This document shows, piece by piece, positions 13,911-24,200 of a stretch of 64,000 nt of DNA. The stretch's first letter is position 1; every line of letters starts with the position of its first letter. The stretch comes from Whalleya microplaca (Eukaryota > Ascomycota > Sordariomycetes > Xylariales > Xylariaceae), in NCBI GenBank assembly GCA_022497155.1, contig MU385765.1, positions 124,001-188,000 on the forward strand, in the 5' to 3' direction. Both the position numbers and the translations under genes were made by a program. The notes beneath the pieces are model-generated. The model searched no databases, was not told the origin of the DNA, and was given only the letters and a program-made list of their open reading frames with translations.

Positions 13911-14951
13911 ATGGCTCGCAAGTTCTTCGTCGGTGGTAACTTCAAGATGTAAGTCCCTTTATCCATCTACCGATCTATCTATCCATTGGTCCATCCATCC
14001 ATCTACACATACCATACCCTACCTACCTGCGTACTTACGTTACCTCTGCACTGTGAGAGAATAATATATCGCTCAATGGCTAAAACTTGAGTCTTCTCTA
14101 GGAACGGGTCTATCTCGTCCACCAAAGACATCGTGGAGAACCTGAACAAAGCTCAGCTAGACCCCAACGTTGGTGAGCTCAACCAGCAGTGCTTCCCTTT
14201 CCTTCCCGTCAACTTGGTTTCCGGTAAACTCACACCATGGACAATCAGAGACCGTTATAGCCCCGCCGGCCCTCTATCTCCTCCTCGTGCGTGAGCTCGT
14301 CAGGAAGGAGATCGGCGTCGCGGCGCAGAACGTCTTCGACCGGCCCAACGGCGCCTTTACCGGCGAGATCTCGGTGGCCCAGCTCAAGGACTCCGGCATT
14401 GACTGGGTCATCCTTGGCCACTCGGAACGACGAACCATCCTGCGCGAGAGCGACGAGGTCGTCGCTTCCAAGACCAAGCACGCCACCGAGAACGGCGTCA
14501 GCGTCATCTGGTGCTGCGGCGAAAGCCTAGAGCAGCGCGAGGCCGGCAAGACGCCCGAGGTCATCACTTCCCAGCTCGCCGCCCTCAAGGCCCAGATCTC
14601 GGACTGGAGCAAGATCGTCATCGCCTACGAGCCCATCTGGGCCATTGGCACTGGCAAGGTCGCCACCACCGAGCAGGCCCAGGAGGTACACGCCACCATT
14701 CGTGAGTGGCTGGCCAAGGAGGTCAGCCAGAAGGTGGCCGACGAGACTCGCATCTTGTACGGCGGCAGCGTCAGCGAGAAGAACTGCAAGGACCTTAGCA
14801 AGGAGAAGGACATCGATGGCTTCCTCGTCGGTGGTGCCAGTCTCAAGCCCGCATGTGAGTCGCCCCCGTAACTATTGCCAAGGTGTTGCTCATTGGACCT
14901 TACTGACCAACCAACCTTATAGTTGTGGATATTATCAACTGCAACTTGTAA
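13911..14951 (+). CDS. tpi1: Triosephosphate isomerase
   Basis: Cytosolic glycolytic enzyme interconverting dihydroxyacetone phosphate and glyceraldehyde 3-phosphate. Four exons (13911-13948, 14102-14172, 14249-14854, 14923-14951) give 247 residues, the usual family length. Visible signatures are the N-terminal GGNFKMNG with the substrate-binding Lys, LGHSERR with the catalytic His, AYEPIWAIGTG with the catalytic Glu and flexible loop 6, and the phosphate-binding YGGSV and GFLVGGASL loops. The first intron splits the codon of the Met in FKMNG, and the last exon codes only the final nine residues. The start was chosen because MARKFFVGGNFK matches the family N-terminus. The gene converges on the mL43 gene. 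Confidence 0.97.
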
Positions 14952-15353
14952 AGAGACCCAGAGAACCAACACTAAAATCACGCCTTTCAATGACTGCATG
15001 ACGGAATATAGGCAATAGAGAGGGATGGGAATTGGAAAACTAGACACAGGTGATGGCCTGGGTATGGGTCAAGAGACTCAAGTTTAAAGAAGGCAAGTAA
15101 AGAAAAGAAAAGAAAGGGAGCAATGTGGAAAGAGCTCTGCTGGCGAGGCTATTCTCAACCAAAGGCGGTTCGCGAAATTATGGTAGTAGTTTGAATTGTC
15201 TCGTCAATAAATTGCCGTCATCAGTCTAAGGACCGTCAAAAGCCTTTACCTGGCACGGAACGACTTCAATCCATGGTGTACACATATCCCTCAGCAGCCA
15301 CTATTCCTTTGTAGCCCCATCGCAGCTGTACGTACCGCTTACCCAAAGGATAT
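14952..15353. other. Convergent 3' region
   Basis: About 400 bases between two convergent genes, presumably holding both 3' untranslated regions. An AAAGAAAAGAAAAGAAAGG purine tract lies at about 15097-15118. Nothing else seen. Confidence 0.5.
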
Positions 15354-15930
15354 CTATACGGCCATCCCATTGCCGTGGTAAGGACTCCATATGCCTCTTA
15401 CACTCTCGTTGATACTCGTGACCGACTTGTTGACCCTCTTCACCTTCTCGCCGCTGGCATCTCGTAATAACTCGACCTTCTTCAGTATCTGGAGCGCTTC
15501 CATGTTCTTGACACAGATGGACTTCTGCTTGCCGTTGATGTAGTGGCCAATAAGAACCGGGTGCTTCCGAGGACGAGGAGAGACTGCGAATTCGATCTGA
15601 GGATGGGCGGCGGCAAACTTGGACAGTTGAGTCTTGATGAATACGCTGGACAAACTCGCAGTTAGGGACTGGGCTCTGGCTGTTGGTACATGCACCTGGG
15701 GAGGGAATAGACTCGGGCTTACTTCATGCCTCTCGAACTGCCGGAATGGTCACAGTAGTGGATATCCATCCGTTTGCATTGTAGGATGAACGCGCCGACG
15801 CCATTCTACTTGCATGGCATAACCTCGATTAGCTGGTGACTGACACATTTTGAAGCCACATTTTGATCAATGGTGGATGGGATTGCAGTACCTGGCCGAA
15901 GGAAACCTTTTCTAGTGCCCTTATTGTCAT
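15354..15930 (-). CDS. MRPL51: Mitochondrial large-subunit ribosomal protein mL43
   Basis: Component of the mitochondrial 54S large ribosomal subunit, of the L51/S25/CI-B8 thioredoxin-like family. I rebuilt three exons on the minus strand: 15930-15892, 15805-15723 and 15645-15354. Together they give 137 residues, close to the fungal family length. The first exon codes MTIRALEKVSFGQ. The second codes NGVGAFILQCKRMDIHYCDH, the conserved N-terminal strand of the family. The third includes FIKTQLSKFAAAHPQIEF and RPRKHPVLIGHYINGK. A shorter model starting at an in-frame Met near 15695 would lose the conserved N-terminus and is rejected. The gene shares a 480-bp divergent promoter region with the ribosome-assembly factor gene mrt4. 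Confidence 0.93.
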
Positions 15931-16410
15931 TGTTGCTTGGAGGATGGCTGAGGATGGCGAGTCTCTACCTGGAGTCGGAAGAAAAAGATATTGAAGCTGC
16001 AAGGGGCGGAACGGGCACTGAACGGTCAGAAAGCGAAGCCGGCGGAGTTTGGCGGAGCTTACCGGAGCTTACCGGAGTTTTACCGCCGTGCGGATATGCT
16101 TATCTTGATTGGCTGAAGCCAGAGATATGTACATATCCATGGATGTATGTACTTGAACTACACACAGTATGGAATAGGTACCTACCTAGGACCCCTGTTC
16201 AGCTCTCGCGGGGCATTGGAAGCAGCAAAGCCAGACCGCCCGCAACCAACTAAAAAAATCTGCCGTATATATTTTATAAAAACCACATCTGGGCCATATA
16301 TATATATATACACACGTCTTATCGTCAAGTTTGGATCTGCTCAAAACAGCAGATTCGACTGGTATACGCAGGCACACACAGGCATAGGGACAGAAAGACG
16401 AACACACACG
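15931..16410. promoter_or_regulatory. Bidirectional promoter region mL43 / mrt4
   Basis: 480 bases separate two divergently transcribed ribosome-related genes. A direct repeat of CGGAGCTTACCGGAG-type units lies at about 16052-16080 and a short TA run at about 16298-16310. No TATA element can be assigned with confidence. Confidence 0.5.
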
Positions 16411-17263
16411 ATGCCGAAATCCAAACGATCCAAAGTCGTGCACCTGACGCAGGTCAGCAAGAAGACCCGCGAGCACAAGGAACGCCTGTTCGAGAGCATC
16501 CGCGAGACCATCCCGCAGTACCAGCACTGCTTCGTCTTCAGCGTCGACAACATGCGCAACACCTACCTGAAGAACGTGCGCCAGGAGCTGTCTGACAGTC
16601 GGTACGTACCTATCCATCTATCTACCTGATATATATATATATATATATATCTATATATATACACATGCCTAACCGTGTGATAGCCTCTTCTTCGGCAAGA
16701 CCAAACTGATGGCGCGCGCCCTGGGCCACGGGCCCGAGGACAGCTACGCCGACAACATCTACAAGCTGACCCCGCACCTGCGCGGCACCGTGGGCCTGCT
16801 GTTCACGAACCGCGCGCCCGAGGGCGTGCTGGCCTACTTCGCCGACCTCTCGCAGGTCGACTTCGCGCGCGCGGGCGCCACGGCGCCGCGCGACTTCGTC
16901 GTCCCGCACGGCGTCGTGTACGCGACCGGCGGCGAGGTGCCCGCCGAGCACGACGTGCCCGTCGGCCACACGCTGGAGCCCGAGCTGCGCCGTCTGGGCA
17001 TGCCGACCCGCATGGTCAAGGGCCGCGTCGTGCTGGAGGAGGGCCCTGAGGGCGGCGACAACAATGGCGAGGGCTACGTCGTGTGTCGTGAGGGTGATGT
17101 GCTGGATTCGCGGCAGACGAGGCTGCTGAAGCTGTTCAGCGTCTGCCTGAGCGAGTTTAGGGTCAAGGTTCTTGCCTACTGGAGTGCCTCGACCGGCGAC
17201 GTTACCCAGGTAGATGGCGCAAGTGTGGATGGCGCGGAGGAGGCTCAAGAGGAGAGCGATTGA
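16411..17263 (+). CDS. mrt4: Ribosome assembly factor Mrt4
   Basis: Nucleolar assembly factor of the uL10 family. It holds the P-stalk site on pre-60S particles until ribosomal P0 replaces it. Two exons (16411-16601, 16684-17263) give 256 residues. The start [20 protein letters not shown] matches the family, followed by [12 protein letters not shown] and, across the intron, [15 protein letters not shown]-terminal segments include [11 protein letters not shown] and the mTOR-like [16 protein letters not shown] insertion domain of Mrt4. The C-terminal tail is short and acidic (EEAQEESD) rather than the stalk tail of P0, which separates it from P0. The intron holds a (TA)n run. The second exon is markedly GC-rich at third positions. 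Confidence 0.93.
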
Positions 17264-18124
17264 GATGGTCGTTGGGCTTTGTGTCTATCCCTTTCTTCCC
17301 ATAGATACTTGTATTGTGTGTGCGCATTTGAAGGGCGATACCATGGTTCACGGCGTTTGGTATGGGCAAAAAAGGGGGTTATGATTCGGGCATTTTCTAC
17401 TACATTGCTTCACAACATAGAGAGGCATCCTAGAGCAGACTGGCAAGAGCCCCTGCTGTGAATGTATGGCGACGAAGGCGTTTGATCTCGCGGCTATCTT
17501 ACAATTTGACGATGCTAAAAAACTGAACTGGCAAGCAAAAATACTATAATTGTACACGCACGTAATTAAGGACTGTTGCTTTTTCTGTCCACGTAATGCT
17601 ACCCCAAAACAGGCAGACATCCCGGTCAGTAGGCTTTAATAGTGCTTACCTCCGACCTTACCTGAAGACTGATCATCCATTGCTTTGCGAATTTGACAGG
17701 TCTTCCTTCGCGAGCATACCCTGCGGTTATCATTATAGAGTACATGTTAAAAGAGAAAACTTGTTACCTCGCCAGTCCTGGTAGCAATCGTCCGGTGGCA
17801 AGCAAGGCATGACGAACAGACGAACAGACGAACACTCGAGCTTTCCAGTATAGTAGGGCAGCAGGACGAGCGGATCTCGGTAGGCGGTGTAAGGTGTTGG
17901 CGTGTCTTCTCGCTTTACCTTCTTAGCTGTATTTGTTACGTGGTGTGGCGAGAGAGTCGCCGTGGCATGGGAGGGGGTTTCCTTCATGGCAGGTCTCTTG
18001 ATGATCTTACCCTTGCTTACCCTTGGTGACGAAAGGGAGAAGGAAAGTCAGGGCGGTGATATGCGGAACACGAAAGACAGAAGGTACCCACCGAGACGGT
18101 TGAACTCCTGTCTCGAGAAGAGGC
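17264..18124. other. Convergent intergenic region
   Basis: About 860 bases between the 3' ends of mrt4 and the U1-70K gene. Reading frames on both strands are short and unrecognised. A short GACGAACA repeat lies at about 17810-17832. Confidence 0.5.
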
Positions 18125-19605
18125 TCAGTAGCGTCGCAGCTTGCGCGGATCTTCATACCCGCCCTCGTATCCACGTTTTCGATTGTCGTCGTCCTTAGAC
18201 CGGTCGTAGTCACGATATTCTCGGCCACCACGAACGGGCTCGAAGTTGGCGCCACTGCGGCGGTCTCGGTCGCCGAATCTACCTCCGTCACGGTGTCCGC
18301 CGGATCTATCATCATATGAGCGACTGCTGTTGCGCGAGTCATACCCACCGCCTGATCCATGGCGATCCCGGTCACCACCGAACCCGCCACGTCCACCGTA
18401 ACCTGGGCCAGCCGGAGCGTTGGGAGGCGCGCCGAAGCCGTTCTGCTGACCGAAGCCGCGGTCACGACCGCCGCCAAACCCGCCGCCGCCTCGGGGGCCG
18501 CGATCACCACGGAAACCGCCTCGCCCACGGGGTCCTGGGAAGCCTCCGCGGAAGCCGTCGCGGCCACCGAATCCGCCTCCGAATCCACTAGCTCCGCTCG
18601 GTCGAGGAGGCGCAGCCTTCGAATAGCCCCGGCCACCCAGACCGCCACCAAAGCGACGAGGCTTCCAGCCCTTAACTGTTCGGCCTCTTTCAACGTCTAC
18701 CTTGATCCGACGGTCCTTGATGCGGATACCATCACAGCCATCTAGGGCAGCTAGTCACACGTGCGCACCAGGGCGCATTTGTCAGTAAAACCTTACCAAT
18801 ACTTCATACCTTCTGTTTGCGAAGAGGATGAGGAGAGGGGGAGAAAGAGATAGGCAAGCTTGAGGGCCAAATCTCATGTGAGAGACATGGGTGAAGTAGA
18901 CCCGACAGGATCAAGATGGATAATCTGGAAGAAATCAATGGTAGTATTACCTCTCATGTCTTTCTCACGCTCGAAAACAACGAAAGCATATCCACGGTGG
19001 GGCTTCTTCTTCTTGTTGGGCCTTTCATGGGCATGGGTATCTGTCACGATACGAATCTGTACACCGATTAGTAAATATTGAACGAATATTGTAATATAAG
19101 CTATGAACGGGCAAGATAAAGGGGGCTAAAAGAATAAGGCTATGACCTACACGTTCGACAGGGCCAAAGCGTCCAAATTCCTTCTCGAGATCATGTTCGT
19201 TGGCATCATAGCTGAGGCGCGCCACGATCAGAGTCTTGAAGGGGTCGCCACGAATGTTGGGATCGTCGGCAGGTTTGTCTGCATATAGAACAACAGGCAC
19301 GTATCAGTAGATGCGACGAAAGACAGTAAAGATGGTGACTAACAATGTAACGGGCCCTCGGTCAAGATCCTGTCCTGTTTGGCCTTCTTCTCGAGCTTCT
19401 TGCGATCACGCATCTCCAGCCAGCTCTCGGTGGGTTGGAAGCCATCCTTGTCCTTGTACGCAGCGAGAGCTGGGAGGTACTGGCCGATGCTGGTCACGCG
19501 ATGGGTTCTTCGTTGTTCGGGCGGATGGTCAGGAGCGGGCACCCATCGCAATGGAGGCCGTGGCGCGAAAAGCGCCAGAAGGTTGGGAGGAAGCTTGTCC
19601 GTCAT
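18125..19605 (-). CDS. U1 snRNP 70 kDa protein (U1-70K)
   Basis: Nuclear spliceosomal protein that binds stem-loop I of U1 snRNA during 5' splice-site recognition. Four minus-strand exons (19605-19344, 19278-19151, 19056-18951, 18750-18125) join in frame to 373 residues. The N-terminal U1snRNP70 segment contains [15 protein letters not shown] and [15 protein letters not shown]. The RNA-recognition motif follows at about residues 100-180, with RNP2 TLIVARL and RNP1 RGYAFVVF. Then come the conserved [19 protein letters not shown] and a Gly/Arg/Asp-rich tail ending EDPRKLRRY, instead of the long RS domain of animals. The start is the first Met of the conserved N-terminus. The gene shares a 550-bp divergent promoter with tim9. 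Confidence 0.93.
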
Positions 19606-20155
19606 AATTTAGACTTTATTTCTGTCCAGGAGCTGTCAGGAGGTGGTGAAGTTATGCAACAGAAATGCCTAGATGAGGTAGATCGTGGATGCGGCAGGGA
19701 AGGATGGATGAGTCGGAGAGAAGGTGGAAGGGGGTTGATCTCGTTGATGAAAGAACGGGAATTTGATGTTTCGCGTCTGGGGAGGTCGAGGAAATTGTTT
19801 AGCTGGAAGCTTTCACTTGTATGTATGTACTTAGGTACCTACCTAGGTAGGTAGGTACGTACCTCCAAGTCTAACCGATGAACAACCGGTGATAGCGTCT
19901 GAGCGTCACGGGGGTTGGCGTAAGAAAAAGCCCGACACCTCTCATTCATTATCGATTAGATATGCAGATATGCATATCAGCCATATGTAATTAATTCTTT
20001 GGAACCAAACGTTCCATGGAAGCTCAGGCGGGTCTCCACTACAAGTTTTCAACATCAGCTACATAATTAGCCGTACATAGAGAAGAAGCGCCAGCTCGTT
20101 ATCACTGTTTCCAGCTCTCAACACTCTACACTCGACACTCGACACTCGACACACA
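19606..20155. promoter_or_regulatory. Bidirectional promoter region U1-70K / tim9
   Basis: 550 bases between divergent starts. A cluster of ACCT/AGGT palindromes lies at about 19832-19865, including TACCTAGGTA at 19840-19849. Four near-identical CACTCGACA repeats lie immediately upstream of the tim9 start (about 20124-20152). Confidence 0.5.
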
Positions 20156-20610
20156 ATGGACGGGTATGTGCGCTAACCTGTGTCTATTCGTCGAAGCTAC
20201 CACTGACCTGATCCTATTCGGCAGACTGACCACAGCCGAGACGCGTGAGCTGGAGCAGCGCATGCAGAAGCGCCAGATCAAGGAGTTCCTCGGTGTACGT
20301 TGTACTAATATTATTATTATAATATCTACTCACCTATCCCTGTCCAATTGCTCCTTGGGATCTCTACGTATACAATACTACTAAGGCTGACCATGGACCT
20401 GATCGAGTGCAGCTTTTCAGCAACCTCGTAGACCACTGCTTCATGTCCTGCATCGACGACTTCACCTCCAAGTCCCTGTCCTCGCGCGAGTCCGGCTGTG
20501 TGACGCGCTGCGTCCAGAAACACATGGCCCTGTCGCAGCGCCTGAGCGAGCGGTTCCAGGAGCACAACGCCCAGATGGCTCAACAGCAACAGCAAGGCGG
20601 ACTACGGTAG
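20156..20610 (+). CDS. tim9: Mitochondrial intermembrane-space chaperone Tim9
   Basis: Small Tim protein that forms the hexameric Tim9-Tim10 chaperone, carrying hydrophobic carrier precursors across the mitochondrial intermembrane space. Three exons (20156-20163, 20225-20294, 20413-20610) give 91 residues. The twin CX3C motifs are CFMSC and CVTRC, and the intervening DDFTSKSLSSRESG is characteristic of Tim9. The first exon holds only eight coding bases (ATGGACGG). I chose it because it supplies an in-frame Met directly before LTTAETRELEQ and has consensus GTATGT and CAG borders. A glutamine-rich C-terminus (QQQQQGG) follows the helices. Confidence 0.93.
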
Positions 20611-21243
20611 ACTCGCCCAGTCTTGGGCGACGAGTGCTTAGGCTCCCTTCTGAAGACGGCCTGCGAATGTGCATTATGCACACATATGCCGGGAAAGTCT
20701 GGACCCGTATGGTAAAAGATTCCATCGCGTGTGTAAGGATTAAAAGATGGACGAGAGCGCAGATATAAACGGATTGAGCAGAATGGGCGTTGATGCCCGC
20801 CGATTCAATGGAAAAAACACGGGCCATAGAGGCTGGAAGTAGCCTCACTGTAACACTAGAGAATGCCTACGTTCAAGTCCTATATTCAGGGGCTTCGTGG
20901 TAGGATTGACCCTTACGATTTGACCGTAATCGCTATATCACAACTCTACAACTACTAGTAACTCTTGCTTCCGTAGCTTAACGAATCGTGATACTGTGTG
21001 TCAAAAAAGTCAAAAAAGAGACATGTTCTCTACATATAGGTGTGTATCTGACTGACACCGATGTTATCTAGTATTAGCCCGTGCTAGACAGAATACCTAG
21101 GTATACTATGATCTGCATGCTGACAGGGTTCCCTGTACTCTCTGAACACCTAAACTCCGAGCACATTTCTTCGTTCAGGGGCTCGAATGGATGATAGACC
21201 CCCAGGACGCATAGTAATCATTGTCCTCCTTTATGATCTAAGT
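20611..21243. other. Convergent intergenic region
   Basis: No gene seen. It carries a TACCTAGGTA palindrome at 21094-21103. Short repeats of AAAAAAGTCAAAAAAG occur at about 21003-21018. Confidence 0.5.
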
Positions 21244-24200
21244 TCATTCCAAGCCTTCAGTAAGCACAATGCGCACTTGCTCCAACTGCTCCACGACCTT
21301 TTCCTCGAGCCTGCTCTCAAACCCTCTTGTCCTATTCCGCTCGGTGGGTGGCATGTTCTTCCACTCAGCTTCCCGCGGACCTAGGGGGACTAGTCTTTCC
21401 CTCAAGAGCTTCCGACGATCTATCCAGAACTCCACCGTCTCGAGTAGTGCCCCAGAATCCCATTCAACAGGGGGTATATCTCTGGCGTTATTAACGCGCA
21501 GAGCCCCGAGCACACGAGTCATGAGAACCAACGAGTGTATCTCTGATACCGATAAATGAGTGATAAATGACCGGTCACTGCGACCCCGCCTCCGGCTGTC
21601 GTCGGGGGCCTCGAACCGCTCGACGCTGGACTCCATGAGGTTCGGGAATTGATTGAGCACGTAGGCGATCTCGGGGGCGATTGTGGCGCCCAAGGCGGTC
21701 AGGATGTTGAGGAGTAAGGGCACGATGCCTTTGGCCCATATGCTGTAGCATCGTTGAGGGCCGACCGAATCGGCCAGTGGCGAGACGTTGGGCCGGCGAA
21801 GGTAGGCGGCCAAGTTAGCTGACGTGATGCGATTCAGCAGGCCATCACATGCCAATTGTTCCGCCACCGACGGCAGCGCGGACAACTCAAGCAGGAAGAG
21901 AAGGGACAGTTCGCCATACACGGGATCGCCCTGGTCGGCTAATTTGTCTGACCACGAGTAAAGGGATACCGCCGCCTGTACAGCGTCGTGGGCGGCCATG
22001 ATATTGAGTATTTGCGTCTGGTTCTGGTCCATTCCTGGGATACATAAACAGGCTTGTAAAATGGCGTTGATGAGCGCTACGTCGTGCGGTGAGACGGAAG
22101 CCTCGGAGTCGTGGACTAAAGAAACTAATGTCCGGAATCCTCTGGCCACAGTGGTCTCGATAATGTTGAGAACAGTCTGGGAAACTACGGCAGCAGAGGT
22201 ATTGGCCCCTTGCCTATCCGAGTGTGGTGACGGGAGACCAGTCTGGGCGTACGATCGGACTTGCGCTCGCAACGTAACGTAGAGCAACTTGAGGAGCGTA
22301 CGATACCGAGAGATGTTACCTGGGGCGTAAGGCTCCTGTACGCTACTGACCGTTGCCCAGAGGGCCGTTAAGAGCTGAGCCACGTCGCCTGCAGAAGGGG
22401 CACTGTCTACAACCCTTTGCACCAGCATCAGTGCGAGATTCACCCGGGACTCGGCAAGTCGCTCGAAGACTTGATCGTGACTCTGCGTTTCCTGGTTTGC
22501 CTCCAAACATTGCTCAGCAACCTGCAACGATTGCTTCTTTAATGTGTCGTTATTTGGTAAGCAAGTGCTCAGTTCAAGCAAGAGGAATTCCCAAGCATGG
22601 TAGAGAGACTGTTTGCATGTCAGCGAAATAGTCAAACGGTCTCGAAGTTAGAAGCTTCATACGTACCACTTGAGCGTCGACCAAGGACAGGTTAGCATTT
22701 GCTTTCTCCATTTCGCTTCTGAAGCCATTGTTTTTAGGACCGACCCAGCCAGAATCGAAACCGAGCATCTCATCGGCGAAGTCTAGGGCATAATACTCGA
22801 CCCCTATGGTGCGAGGCTCTAGTAAATTTCGTTTAAAGTTGTCGAGACTGTACCCAGGATACTGGTTGCTGAAATTTCGAGCGAAATTAACGTGGAGTCC
22901 TCTGTTATAGCCGGAAACTGCTACGCCATCTCGCAAATAGTAATCTAGATCATGAGTCAACTCATTGGCAAAGGAACTCGCCCCGTCTATCTGTCGCAGA
23001 TGGAATAGCTGCATGGCAAATATCTCCGCAATGTAAGCAGCGATTTGGGCCTCGTTGCAGGCTTGCTTTTCATCCGACTTGGCAGTTACGGATGAAGGAT
23101 TTAAGCTACGGACAAAGCTTCTCAGTTCGGCCAAGAAGGCTGTATTCTTCTGCAAAGTAAAGATGGTCCAGGGCCAGTAGTTCTGTGCCGAGGTAATAAA
23201 GTTCAGGATAGAGACCGCCTCCGCGTATTGAATCTGGGAGATCGATGTAAGTTGTTCGAGTGCCGAAGAGAGAATGGAACCTGACGATGCTTCCGTTGCC
23301 TTGCCACGGCTGTTCTTGGCATCTCGAGGGGTTTTCCCCGTAAGGAGACAGTTGGCCATCCACTGCTGCCTGTTCCTAACAATGGTAGAAAAGAACCGCC
23401 ATATCAACCTGACCTCGTCTGTCTGGTCAAAGGGCTTGTCCAAAGTCGACAAGAGCTGGAGGAACGAGCGGGACAACTGCGGGCCAAGGTATCCAAGTAG
23501 AGAAGGCGGTTCTCCAACCGTCTTACCGGCGCTGATCACGAGTGCTTCCAGGAGCTCGATGGCTGGCCCTTTAAAGGCATCGTGACAGGCACAAACACGA
23601 GCAACAAATGGCGTTGCTTTGAACAGCTGGTGCTCGACCGTAGTCGAAGGACGATCAAAGTAGTTTGCCACCCTCACTAGGTTCTTCGCAAACCCGAGGA
23701 CAGCTATAGTCTGGGCAAGGAAAACTTCGGATCTGTTCGCGTATATCGTAGAGGCTTGCTGTTGTGTTGCTGCGACTAGCGTCGCTAGAAGTGGGTGAAT
23801 ACGCAAACTCCCCGCCGTCGGGGCTAGGAAGTTATCGATCACATCCTTCGCGGCCGGTTCCAGAGATGACATCAGGAATGTCTTCGATGTAATGTCATCT
23901 ATGCTAAATGTATAGAGGATGACTTGGTCCACAATCGGCACAACGCTCCGTATGAGAACCATTCGATCCAAGTCCGTGGAGAATCTCCAGGTAGACGAAC
24001 TCTCCAAGACATCCATCGCCGCTCGTACGATTGATAACGAAATTTGGGACACAACTTTGTCTGAAACCCCAATCCAGGCGTCGTCATTAGATCGCTGACG
24101 GGAACTGGTCTTCAGGTTTGTTTTTCGTCGCACCGAGCTGGTCATAGCGCTCTGGATAAGGCTCGACGATAGACGTACAGTAGACATCAGGAACTCGAAT

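Noticed and set aside
18007..18693. 228-codon minus-strand frame rich in Ala/Val
   Set aside because: It is an out-of-frame shadow of the Gly/Arg/Asp-rich tail of U1-70K, whose spliced frame ends at 18125.
20866..20880. GTTCAAGTCC as the T-loop of a tRNA
   Set aside because: No matching acceptor, anticodon or D arms could be folded around it. No other tRNA-like sequence was found.
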